A DNA stretch of 64,000 nucleotides from Stigmatella erecta. GTDB taxonomy: Bacteria; Myxococcota; Myxococcia; Myxococcales; Myxococcaceae. Positions 24,967 through 35,420 of the stretch are shown here, in pieces. Numbering within the stretch: the first letter of the stretch is position 1; the number at the start of each line of letters is the position of its first letter. Where the stretch lies: assembly GCF_900111745.1 (NCBI RefSeq), contig NZ_FOIJ01000019.1:62001-126000 (forward strand), read 5' to 3'. The notes below the pieces were generated by a model, which saw nothing but the letters and a program-made list of their open reading frames with translations, did no database searches and was not told the DNA's origin. Both the position numbers and the translations under genes were made by a program.

Positions 24967-26483
24967 AGCGCCTTCTGTCCGTGCTGGCCCTGGGGCTGCT
25001 CGCCGCCACCGCCGCGTCCTGCGACTGGGAGCACTACGCGCTGATGAACAGCATTCCCGCCCGGGGCGACCCGGACCGCAACCCCGTGGTGCACGTGTAC
25101 CTGGGGCTGGATGGGCTGGGCCACCGCGCGGTGGTGCAGGCGCGGGAGCGGGGCGCCTTCCAGGGCTGGAACCTTGCGCGCTTCATCCCGATGTTTCCGG
25201 CCACCAGCGATGCGAGCTGGTCGCGCATCCTCCACGCGGAGCGCTTCGCGGGGTACGAGTACGGCCATTACGATCCCCTCAAGGACAAGGTCTACAACAA
25301 GGCCCTGGGAGGAATGCTCGTGCACCTGGTGCCGCCCCTGGAGGGCGTCTCCTTCATGGTGCCGGACTACGCCCTGACGCCCTCGTATTACGACGCGTTC
25401 GACTACCACGCGACGGCCTACCTCGATGCGCTCTGGAGCTATGACCGGCCGGTGTATGGCTATTACCGGGGGCTCGACAACCTCTTCGTGGCGCTGGCCG
25501 GGCGCAGCGAGACCCAGACAGACTTCTTCGCCTACGTGCTGGAGGCGGACGTCATCGGGCACATCCGCTCCGAGGCGGATGTGACGGAGGCGCTCGTGTC
25601 CTTGGGCCAGCGCATCGAGGAGTTCAAGCGCAACCACCCCGAGCGCACCTTCGTCTTCACCCTCTTTGGCGACCACGGGATGGATGGCGTGAAGAAGCCC
25701 ATCGCGAACGTCGTGGACTTCCGGGACCAGCTGGAGGCCGCGGGCGTGGTGTCCGTGGACTCGTTCAAGGACGCGGACCGGGAGCCAGGGCCCGCGGCGG
25801 TGACCATCCTCCATACCCGCACCACCTATGTCTCGATGCATGCCCGTCCGGAGAAGCTGGACGAGGTGGCGCGCCTGGCGTCGACCTGTGCCGCGGCGGA
25901 CCTCGTCTTCGCGCGGGGCCAGCCCCCCGCGCCGGATTACCCCGAAGGGCTCGTCTGGGTGAATGTCTGGCGGGAGGGCGCGCTCGTGGCGCGCTTTGGC
26001 TACGAGGCCGCCACGGACCAGTACTGGCTCCCGGCCGAGGGGGAGTGGGAGGCGCTGGACCTGCCCGTGTCCTTCGCCCCGGGCGCACGCCACGGCGTGT
26101 TCACCGACGAGGCCCTCTTCGCCCTGAGCGCGGACCGCACCTATCCGGACTTCTTCTTCCGGGCGCGGACGGCGTTCGAGCCCATCAGCGTGAAGTTCCC
26201 CGCCGACGCGGTGGTGTCCTTCCGGCCCGAGTTCATGTCGGTGGGCTTCAAGGCGCCCATCAGCAGCCTGAACGAGACGGGGACCGCGGGCAGCCACGGG
26301 GCGATGGATGCCCTGGGCAGCGTGGCCGCGCTGGTGTCCGAGGAGCGGGAGCTGCCCGCCGCCGTGCGCTCGGACACCTTGCTGGAGCTCTTCCCGCGCC
26401 TGGATGCCCACATGCGCAAGCGCGGGGTGACCCGGGTTCCCGGCGCGGAGGGCGCGGCACTGGACTACGGCGCGCTGCCCTGA
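24963..26483 (+). CDS. Alkaline-phosphatase-superfamily phosphodiesterase-like lipoprotein
   Basis: The 506-residue protein begins at a GTG that overlaps the previous stop (GTGA). The signal MKRLLSVLALGLLAATAASC ends in a lipobox with Cys20. Residues of the alkaline phosphatase/nucleotide pyrophosphatase superfamily can be placed in order: metal ligand Asp50 (YLGLDGLGH), nucleophile Thr81 or Ser82 (FPATSDASWSRIL), Asp196 and His200 (EADVIGHI), Asp237 and His238 (FGDHGMDG), and His445 (GSHGAMDA). All two-metal ligands therefore appear present, and an active periplasmic or outer-membrane phospho- or phosphonate esterase is expected. The substrate is unknown. Its 3' end overlaps the convergent methyltransferase-like gene by 19 bases. 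Confidence 0.85.
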   Translation: MKRLLSVLALGLLAATAASCDWEHYALMNSIPARGDPDRNPVVHVYLGLDGLGHRAVVQARERGAFQGWNLARFIPMFPATSDASWSRILHAERFAGYEYGHYDPLKDKVYNKALGGMLVHLVPPLEGVSFMVPDYALTPSYYDAFDYHATAYLDALWSYDRPVYGYYRGLDNLFVALAGRSETQTDFFAYVLEADVIGHIRSEADVTEALVSLGQRIEEFKRNHPERTFVFTLFGDHGMDGVKKPIANVVDFRDQLEAAGVVSVDSFKDADREPGPAAVTILHTRTTYVSMHARPEKLDEVARLASTCAAADLVFARGQPPAPDYPEGLVWVNVWREGALVARFGYEAATDQYWLPAEGEWEALDLPVSFAPGARHGVFTDEALFALSADRTYPDFFFRARTAFEPISVKFPADAVVSFRPEFMSVGFKAPISSLNETGTAGSHGAMDALGSVAALVSEERELPAAVRSDTLLELFPRLDAHMRKRGVTRVPGAEGAALDYGALP

Positions 26484-27160
26484 CGCTTCGCCCGGCGCCG
26501 CCGGGCCAGAAACAGCGTGTGGCGGGTGCCCCGGCCCTGGCCGGCGCGGCTCGAATGGAACTCGGCTGTGAAGCCCGCCTGGTCGAGCCTGCGGGTGAAG
26601 CGCTCATCGGGGCTCGCGCTCCACACGGCCAGCACCCCGCCGGGCTTCAGGGCCGCGTGGGCCGTGGCGAGCCCCGCGCTGTCATAGAGGCCCGCGTTGG
26701 AGGGCTGGGTCAGCCCCGAGGGGCCGTTGTCCACATCCAGCAGGATGGCATCCCACGGCCCGCCGCCGCGCATCACCCGCTTCACGTCCGCGGTCTCCAC
26801 GCGCACGCGCCCATCCTTCAGGGGCTCACCGGCCAGGGGCGCCAGGGGGCCCTGGTTCCATTCGACGATGGCCGGGGCCAGCTCGGCGACGACCACCTGC
26901 GCGTCCTCGGCCAGGACATCCAGCGTGGCCCGCAGCGTGTAGCCCAGCCCCAGGCCCCCCACGAGGACGCGGGCCCCGGGCGTGGCACGCAGGCCCTCGC
27001 AGCCGCGCCGCGCCAGCTCCTCCTCGGAGCCGTGGACGCGCGAGGACATGAGCTCCAGGCCGTTCACCCGGATGACGAACTCGCCATCCCGGTGGTGCAG
27101 CACGAATTCACCCTTGCCGCCGGGCACGGGCGCGCGCGCGAGGACCTCCCAAGGCTTCAT
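26465..27160 (-). CDS. Spermidine-synthase-like Rossmann-fold protein (SAM-dependent enzyme family)
   Basis: The 231-residue protein has the SpeE fold: a short N-terminal beta domain (EFVLHHRDGEFVIRVNGLELMSSRVHGSEEELA), the SAM-type loop VLVGGLGLGYTLRATLDV, the ribose-binding acidic strand VVVAELAPAIVEWN, and LLDVDNGPSG at the position of the catalytic Asp. Proteins like this (spermidine-synthase-like but shorter) are common in bacteria and are not proven aminopropyltransferases; a methyltransferase or polyamine role is possible. Its ATG overlaps the stop of the upstream AraC regulator (ATGA at 27157-27160), so both are made from one transcript. Confidence 0.8.
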   Translation of the reverse strand: MKPWEVLARAPVPGGKGEFVLHHRDGEFVIRVNGLELMSSRVHGSEEELARRGCEGLRATPGARVLVGGLGLGYTLRATLDVLAEDAQVVVAELAPAIVEWNQGPLAPLAGEPLKDGRVRVETADVKRVMRGGGPWDAILLDVDNGPSGLTQPSNAGLYDSAGLATAHAALKPGGVLAVWSASPDERFTRRLDQAGFTAEFHSSRAGQGRGTRHTLFLARRRRAKRQGSAP

Positions 27161-28053
27161 GAGGGCAGGGTATACCCGGCGCTGGCGTTGCGCCGCCAGG
27201 CCGCCGGGGTGAGGCCGTGCAGGCGCCGGAACAGGCGGATGAAGTGCGTCACGTCCGCGTAGCCCACCCGCTCGGCGATGATGTCCACGCGCTCGTCCGT
27301 GCCCCGGAGCCGCCGCCGGGCCTCGGCCATGCGGTATTCGAGGATCCACTCGCCCACCGTGCGCCCCGTGCCCTGCCGCACGGTGCTGGCCACGTGTGGG
27401 CCCGAGCGCCCCAGCGCCCGCGCCACGCTCGCGAGCGACAGCGGCTGGAGGCAGTGCGCTTCGATATAGGTGAGCGCCTGGCGCACGAGGCTCAAGCTGG
27501 GCGGCTCGGGAATGGCGGCCGGGGTGGCGATCCGCTCCAGCTCGACGAGCACCAACCGCAAGAGCGCCGCGCAGGCCTCCTCGTGGCCCCGGTCGCCCTG
27601 GAGCAGCTCCTGCTCGATGAGCCGCATCCACCGCTCCAGGCGCCGGCGCTGGGGAAGGGAAGGCCTCAAGACCGGGTGGCATCCCTCGCGGACCCGCAGC
27701 AGCGGGCCCAGCTTCAGGCCCCGCTCCTGGCCCCACCCCTGCTCGGAAGGAAAGGCCTCGGGGTGGAAGGCGAGGGCCCAGCCCTGGGCATCCCGGAAGT
27801 GCGCATGGCCGTGCGGATCTCCCGGAGGAATGAGGTGCACATCCCCCGCCCGGAGCACCAGCTCGCCCGTGTGCCGCACATGGGAGTGTCCCCGGGTGAG
27901 GAGCACGATGACCGCATAGGCGTGCGTATTGGTGGTGAGCTTGCGCGGAGCGGCTTGGGCGGAAGCCCTGTCATACCGTCCCACCCAGACCGGAAGCCGA
28001 TGGTTCAGGAACTGTTCCAGCGAAGGCAAAGGCTCACAGGAAGGGGACGGCAT
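27157..28053 (-). CDS. AraC-family transcriptional regulator with cupin sensor
   Basis: Starting at the ATG at 28053 (MPSPSCEPLPSLEQ), the 298-residue protein has an N-terminal AraC-binding-like cupin (about 20-135, with LRAGDVHLIPPGDPHGHAHF, the usual cupin strand turn) and a C-terminal pair of helix-turn-helices (LSLASVARALGRSGPHVASTVRQ and VDIIAERVGYADVTHFIRLFRRLHGLTPAAWR). Such regulators bind a sugar or small molecule and activate a neighbouring operon. It is divergent from the DUF5107/TPR gene (85 bases between starts) and overlaps the downstream methyltransferase-like gene, so these two are its likely targets. Confidence 0.9.
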   Translation of the reverse strand: MPSPSCEPLPSLEQFLNHRLPVWVGRYDRASAQAAPRKLTTNTHAYAVIVLLTRGHSHVRHTGELVLRAGDVHLIPPGDPHGHAHFRDAQGWALAFHPEAFPSEQGWGQERGLKLGPLLRVREGCHPVLRPSLPQRRRLERWMRLIEQELLQGDRGHEEACAALLRLVLVELERIATPAAIPEPPSLSLVRQALTYIEAHCLQPLSLASVARALGRSGPHVASTVRQGTGRTVGEWILEYRMAEARRRLRGTDERVDIIAERVGYADVTHFIRLFRRLHGLTPAAWRRNASAGYTLPS

Positions 28054-28124
28054 GGCCTGCTCGTAACCGCCAGGACCCAGGGCTTCAAGCGGTCTTTTCT
28101 TCCGGCCGCAGGGGTGGCATCTCC

Positions 28125-28130
28125 TACGAT
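28125..28130 (+). promoter_or_regulatory. -10-like element TACGAT before the DUF5107/TPR gene
   Basis: TACGAT ends 8 bases before the TTG at 28139. The spacing equals that at sdaA and the PLP decarboxylase and supports TTG as the start of a leaderless mRNA. Confidence 0.4.
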
Positions 28131-28138
28131 GTTCTCCC

Positions 28139-31100
28139 TTGCCTTTCATGAGCCCTGTCTCCGTCCGCCGCGCCACCGTCGAACTGCCCACCTACGCGCC
28201 TCAAGCGCCTGACCGCAATCCGATGTTCTTGGAGAAGCGCGTCTACCAGGGCTCCAGCGGCCGCATCTATCCGCTGCCGTTCATCGACCGGATCGCCGAG
28301 GAGCCTGTTCCGCGCCCGTGGGAGGCGGTGTTCCTGGAGAACGAGTACCTGCAGCTCATGCTGCTGCCCCAGTTAGGGGGCCGCATCCACCGGGCCGTCG
28401 ACAAGACGCACGGCTTCGACATGATCTACTACCAGCCGGTCATCAAGCCGGCGCTCGTGGGGCTGGCGGGCCCGTGGATCAGCGGTGGCATCGAGTTCAA
28501 CTGGCCCCAGCACCACCGCCCCTCCACGTTCATGCCGGCCGACGTCCACGTGGAGCAGGAGCCGGACGGCGCCATCACCGTCTGGATGTCGGAGCACGAC
28601 CCGATGGCCCGCATGAAGGGCATGCACGGCGTGCGGCTCCGGCCCGGCAGCGCGGTGCTCGAGCTCCGGGTGCGCGTCTACAACCGCACCGCCGATGTCC
28701 AGACGTTCCTCTGGTGGGCCAACGTCGCCGTCCGGGTCCACGAGCGCTACCAGTCCTTCTTCCCGCCGGACGTCTCCTACGTGGCGGACCATGCCAAGCG
28801 CGCCATGAGCACCTACCCGCGCGCCTCGGGCCCGTACTACGGCGTGGATTACGCGGCGCGGGCGCGGAAGGGGGTTCCCGCGCAGGAGCGGCCCCCGCGC
28901 TACCCGCCCGATGCCGCCGATGGCTTCACGCCTCCCTCCCCGGATGACCTGTCCTGGTACGCCAACATCCCCGTGCCCACCTCGTACATGTGCATGGGGA
29001 CGAAGGAGGACTTCTTCGGGGGCTACGACCACCGGGCCCGCGCGGGCATCGTTCACGTGGCGGACCACCACATCGCGCCCGGGAAGAAGCAGTGGACCTG
29101 GGGCAACCACGCGTTCGGGTATGCGTGGGACCGGTTGCTCACGGATCCGGATGCGAACGGAGAACATGCCCCGTACATCGAGCTGATGGCGGGGGTCTTC
29201 ACCGACAACCAGCCCGACTTTTCCTTCCTCCAGCCCGGGGAGACCAAGACCTGGAGCCAGTCCTGGTATCCGATCCGCGAGGTGGGCCCGGTTCAGCAGG
29301 CCAACCTCGATGCCGCCGTCCACCTGTCGGTCCAGGGAACGGACGTGAAGGTCGGGGTGGCGGCCCCGGCGCCGCTGTCCGGCGTGCGGATCCGGCTGGA
29401 GGCGCAGGGGCGCGTGCTGAAGCGGTGGACGCGGGAGCTGGGGCCGGACCGGCCCTTCACCGCCGTGGCCGCACTGCCTCCAGGAACCCGGAGAGAGGCG
29501 CTCACGGTCTCCGTCCGGACGAAGGAGGGCCGGGAGCTGGTGCGCTACACCCCGCCCCCGCCCACCCAGCGCCCTCTGCCCGAGGCCGCCACGGAGCCGC
29601 CCCTTCCCACCCATGTCGAGAGCGCGGATGCGCTGTACCTGACCGGCCTGCACCTGGAGCAATACCGGCATGCCACGCGCGCGCCGGAGGCCTACTGGCG
29701 CGAGGCACTCCGGCGCGATCCCGGGGACGCCCGCTGCCACACGGCGCTGGGCCGCTGGCACCTGCGGCGGGGCGAGCTGGCCGAGGCCGAAAAGCATCTG
29801 CGGGCCGCCGTGGCCCGGCTCACCGCGCGCAATCCCAACCCCGCCGATGGGGAGGCCCATTACCAACTGGGCCGGTGTCTGCGCCTGCGCGCCTGGGAGG
29901 CCCGGGAGGGGGCCGCCCCCACGTTGCGGCGAGACGCGGAGGAGGCTCTCCACAAGGCGGCCTGGAATCAGGCGTGGCGAGGGGCGTCCGCGCTGGCCCT
30001 GGCGGAGCTGGCCTGTCAGCGCCAGGACTGGCGGGCCGCGCTGTCGCAGGCCGAGGAGTCCCTGCGCCTGGATGCCCAGCAGCTCCGGGCGAGGGACCTG
30101 CGGGCGTTGATTCTCCGCCAGCTCGGGCGGGACGCGGAGGCTTCCGAGGCGCTGGCGGACACGCTCCGGATGGACCCCCTCGACTGGTGGGCGAGGGATC
30201 TGCGGGGCGAGACGCTGGCGTGTGACAATCAGGTCCGGTTGGATCTCGCCTGGGATTACGCGCACGCGGGCTTCTATGGGGAGGCGCGCCGCGTCCTCGA
30301 ACAGGCGCCCCCGGCGGCCGATGGGACGGCGCCCCTCCTCGCCTACACCCGCGCGTTCTTTCACGAGCAGGAGGGCCAAGCCCAGGACGCCAAACGCTTG
30401 CGCCGCGCCGCCCGCGAGGCCGATCCGGCGTATTGCTTTCCCGCGCGTCTGGAGGAGCTGTTCGTCCTGCGGGCGGCCCTCCGGGCGGAGCCGTCCGATG
30501 CCCGCGCGCCGTTCTTCCTGGGCCACCTTCTCTATGACCGGCGCCGTCACGGGGAAGCCATCGTGTGCTGGGAGCGCGCGGCACGCCAGGAGCCCGGCAA
30601 TGCCATCGCCTGGCGCAACCTGGGCATTGCCTATTACAACGTCCGCAAGCAGCCCACGCGCGCCCGCACCGCGTACGAGCGGGCCTTCCGGGCCAACCCC
30701 GGCGATGCCCGGCTGCTCTTCGAGAGGGATCAGCTGTGGAAGCGCCTGGGAGTGGCGCCCCGGCGCCGCCTGCGGGAGCTCGAACGGCACCTGTCCCTCG
30801 TGCGCCGGAGGGATGATCTCTCCATCGAGCTGTGCGCGCTCTATAACCAGACAGGGCAGGCCGCCCAGGCACAGGAGGTTCTCGCCTCCCGCAGGTTCCA
30901 ACCCTGGGAAGGGGGAGAAGGGCTGGTGCTGGGACAGCACTTGCGCACCCACCTCTTGCTGGGCCGGGCGGCGCTGGCCGCCGGGCGCGTGGAGGAGGCC
31001 CGGAAGCTCTTCGAGGTGGCCGGCTCCGCGCCCGCCCACCTGGGCGAAGCCCGGCACCTCCTGGCGAACCCCAGCGAGCTCGGCTTCTGGATGGGCGAGG

Positions 31101-31528
31101 CCCTCGCCGCGTCGGGAGACCCGGCCGGGGCCCGGCGCGCGTGGCAGGCAGCGGCTTCCTTCCGGGGGGACTTCCAGCAGATGGCCGTTCAGCCATTCTC
31201 GGAGATGACCTACTGGTCCGCGCTCGCGTCTGCGCGGCTGGGGAAGAAGGCCGAGTCGAAGCGCCTGCTCAAGGGGCTGCTGGAACATGCCCAGGCGCTG
31301 GCGTGGAAGCCCGCGGTGATCGACTACTTCGCCACCTCGCTGCCCGCGATGCTGCTGTTCGACGAGGAACTGGCCTTTCAGCAGGAGACGGCGGCCTTGT
31401 TTCTCGAAGCGCAGGCTCGCTCAGGGCTTGGCCAGAACGCGCGCGCCCGCAGGATCTTGACCGAAGTGCTGCGCCGTGAGCCGGGCCATGCGCTCGCTCA
31501 GGACTTGCTTGGCGAATGGGGACGGTGA
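28139..31528 (+). CDS. DUF5107 domain plus tetratricopeptide-repeat protein
   Basis: The product of 1129 residues (1126 if the ATG at 28148 is used) has two parts. The first 470 or so residues form a DUF5107 domain, recognisable from FLENEYLQLMLLPQLGGRIHRAVDKTHG, a galactose-mutarotase-like supersandwich start, and from GGIEFNWPQHHRPSTFMP and NHAFGYAWDRLLTD. The rest is a long array of TPR helices (for example AEKHLRAAVARL, WARDLRGETLAC, AIAWRNLGIAYYNVRKQPTRARTAYERAFRANPGDARLLFERD). Related domains bind or process carbohydrates, and the divergent AraC-cupin regulator fits a sugar-linked role. There is no signal peptide, so it is cytosolic. It ends 119 bases before the geosmin synthase; whether it belongs to that locus is open. 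Confidence 0.85.
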   Translation: MPFMSPVSVRRATVELPTYAPQAPDRNPMFLEKRVYQGSSGRIYPLPFIDRIAEEPVPRPWEAVFLENEYLQLMLLPQLGGRIHRAVDKTHGFDMIYYQPVIKPALVGLAGPWISGGIEFNWPQHHRPSTFMPADVHVEQEPDGAITVWMSEHDPMARMKGMHGVRLRPGSAVLELRVRVYNRTADVQTFLWWANVAVRVHERYQSFFPPDVSYVADHAKRAMSTYPRASGPYYGVDYAARARKGVPAQERPPRYPPDAADGFTPPSPDDLSWYANIPVPTSYMCMGTKEDFFGGYDHRARAGIVHVADHHIAPGKKQWTWGNHAFGYAWDRLLTDPDANGEHAPYIELMAGVFTDNQPDFSFLQPGETKTWSQSWYPIREVGPVQQANLDAAVHLSVQGTDVKVGVAAPAPLSGVRIRLEAQGRVLKRWTRELGPDRPFTAVAALPPGTRREALTVSVRTKEGRELVRYTPPPPTQRPLPEAATEPPLPTHVESADALYLTGLHLEQYRHATRAPEAYWREALRRDPGDARCHTALGRWHLRRGELAEAEKHLRAAVARLTARNPNPADGEAHYQLGRCLRLRAWEAREGAAPTLRRDAEEALHKAAWNQAWRGASALALAELACQRQDWRAALSQAEESLRLDAQQLRARDLRALILRQLGRDAEASEALADTLRMDPLDWWARDLRGETLACDNQVRLDLAWDYAHAGFYGEARRVLEQAPPAADGTAPLLAYTRAFFHEQEGQAQDAKRLRRAAREADPAYCFPARLEELFVLRAALRAEPSDARAPFFLGHLLYDRRRHGEAIVCWERAARQEPGNAIAWRNLGIAYYNVRKQPTRARTAYERAFRANPGDARLLFERDQLWKRLGVAPRRRLRELERHLSLVRRRDDLSIELCALYNQTGQAAQAQEVLASRRFQPWEGGEGLVLGQHLRTHLLLGRAALAAGRVEEARKLFEVAGSAPAHLGEARHLLANPSELGFWMGEALAASGDPAGARRAWQAAASFRGDFQQMAVQPFSEMTYWSALASARLGKKAESKRLLKGLLEHAQALAWKPAVIDYFATSLPAMLLFDEELAFQQETAALFLEAQARSGLGQNARARRILTEVLRREPGHALAQDLLGEWGR

Positions 31529-31537
31529 ACGCCCGCA

Positions 31538-31566
31538 GGTCACGGGCCGGTCAAAATGGGTCAAAA
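31538..31566 (+). promoter_or_regulatory. Triple GGTCA direct repeat upstream of the geosmin-encapsulin operon
   Basis: GGTCAC (31538), GGTCAAAA (31549) and GGTCAAAA (31559) follow one another at 11- and 10-base steps, so all three would face the same side of the helix. They lie in the 119-base gap upstream of the geosmin synthase, directly before a possible -35 box. This is the arrangement of an activator binding site. Confidence 0.45.
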
Positions 31567-31567
31567 G

Positions 31568-31597
31568 TTGGACGCTCAACAATCCCCGGCCTACCGT
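31568..31597 (+). promoter_or_regulatory. Possible sigma-70-type promoter of the geosmin-encapsulin operon
   Basis: TTGGAC (31568-31573) and TACCGT (31592-31597) are separated by 18 bases. Both match the consensus only partly. The predicted transcript would have a leader of about 45 bases that ends in the ribosome binding site GGGGGGAG. Confidence 0.3.
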
Positions 31598-31605
31598 CTG
31601 GTTAA

Positions 31606-33933
<2,328 letters not shown>

Positions 33934-33966
33934 GTTTCTTTCATTCAGACACAGAGAAGGTGACGC

Positions 33967-35373
33967 ATGGCGACTCCCGTGAAGACGGATGATGGGGCAG
34001 AGAAGCAGCAGATGAGCCTTGGGACGGATGCGGCGCGCCAACTGGCGACGACGACCAAGTCCGCCCCGCAGATGCAGGGCATTTCCTCCCGGTGGCTGCT
34101 GAAGCTGCTGCCGTGGGTGCAGGTCTCCGGCGGCATCTTCCGCCTCAACCGCCGGCTGAGCTACAACGTCGGCGACGGCCGCGTGTCCTTCACCAGCGTG
34201 GGCGCCAAGGTGCAGGTCATCCCGCAGGAGCTGCGGGAGCTGCCCCTGCTGCGCGGCTTCGCGGATGACGACGTGCTCGCCGGGCTGGCCTCGCGCTTCG
34301 AGCAGCGGGACTACAAGCCCGGGGACATCATCACCGAGGCGGGCAAGGAGGCCGACTCCATCTGCCTCATCGCCTACGGCAAGGTGAGCAAGATCGGCAA
34401 GGGCAAGTACGGCGACCAGACCGTGCTCGAGACGCTGGCCGAGGGCGACCACTACAGCTACCAGGCGCTGCTGGAGACCCAGGACTACTGGCAGTTCACC
34501 GCCAAGGCCGTCACCCCGGTCACGGCGCTGATCCTCCCGCAGGCCTCGTTCGAGGCGGTGGTCGCGCTCTCCCCGTCCCTCCAGCGGCACGTGGAGGAGT
34601 TCAAGGCCCGCTCCCGGAAGAAGAAGGACACCTCCGGCCAGGCCCCCATCGAGCTGGCGTCGGGACACCACGGCGAGCCCATCCTGCCGGGCACCTACGT
34701 GGATTACGAGACGCGGCCGCGCGAGTACGAGCTGAGCGTGGCCCAGACCGTGCTCCAGATTCACAGCCGCGTCGCGGACCTGTTCAACGACCCGATGAAC
34801 CAGACCGAGCAGCAGCTGCGGCTGACCGTCGAGGCGCTGAAGGAGCGCAAGGAGCACGAGCTCATCAACAACCGTGAGTTCGGCCTCCTGCACAACGCGG
34901 ACCTCAAGCAGCGCATCCAGACGCGCAGCGGGCCGCCGACCCCGGATGACATGGACGAGCTGCTGGCCACCGTGTGGAAGGACCCGTCCTTCTTCCTGGC
35001 CCACCCGCGCACCATCGCCGCGTTTGGCCAGGAGTGCAGCCGCCGGGGCATCTACCCCACCAGCATCGACATGGGCGGCAACATGGTGCCCGCCTGGCGC
35101 GGCATCCCCATCATGCCCTGCAACAAGATTCCCATCAGCGACGCGCGCACCAGCTCCATCCTGCTGATGCGCACCGGCGAGCACAACCAGGGCGTCATCG
35201 GCCTGCACCAGGCGGGCATCCCCGATGAGATCGAGCCCAGCCTCTCGGTCCGGTTCATGGGCATCAACGAGAAGGCGGTCATCTCCTACCTCGTCAGCAC
35301 CTACTTCTCCGCGGCGGTGCTCATCCCGGACGCGCTCGGCATCCTCGAGAACGCTGAGATCGGCCGCAACTAG
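33967..35373 (+). CDS. Family 2B encapsulin shell protein with cNMP-binding-like domain (EshA-like), paralogue A
   Basis: The 468-residue protein resembles EshA/SrpI-type family 2 encapsulins. Order: a flexible N-arm (1-35), start of the shell domain ([15 protein letters not shown], 39-85), an inserted cyclic-nucleotide-binding-like domain (about 91-215), then the HK97-type shell core (about 232-468) with [76 protein letters not shown] and [20 protein letters not shown]. Such proteins assemble into 60-subunit nanocompartments around a cargo enzyme. In the binding-like domain Tyr165 and Trp175 replace the Glu and Arg that hold cAMP in CRP. The gene follows geosmin synthase by 33 bases with GAAGGTGA before the ATG. 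It was formerly annotated as a Crp-type regulator in relatives, but there is no helix-turn-helix. Confidence 0.9.
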   Translation: MATPVKTDDGAEKQQMSLGTDAARQLATTTKSAPQMQGISSRWLLKLLPWVQVSGGIFRLNRRLSYNVGDGRVSFTSVGAKVQVIPQELRELPLLRGFADDDVLAGLASRFEQRDYKPGDIITEAGKEADSICLIAYGKVSKIGKGKYGDQTVLETLAEGDHYSYQALLETQDYWQFTAKAVTPVTALILPQASFEAVVALSPSLQRHVEEFKARSRKKKDTSGQAPIELASGHHGEPILPGTYVDYETRPREYELSVAQTVLQIHSRVADLFNDPMNQTEQQLRLTVEALKERKEHELINNREFGLLHNADLKQRIQTRSGPPTPDDMDELLATVWKDPSFFLAHPRTIAAFGQECSRRGIYPTSIDMGGNMVPAWRGIPIMPCNKIPISDARTSSILLMRTGEHNQGVIGLHQAGIPDEIEPSLSVRFMGINEKAVISYLVSTYFSAAVLIPDALGILENAEIGRN

Positions 35374-35420
35374 ACGCCGTCTGTCCACGGGCAGCTTGGA
35401 AAGAGTCGAGGGAGCATTTC

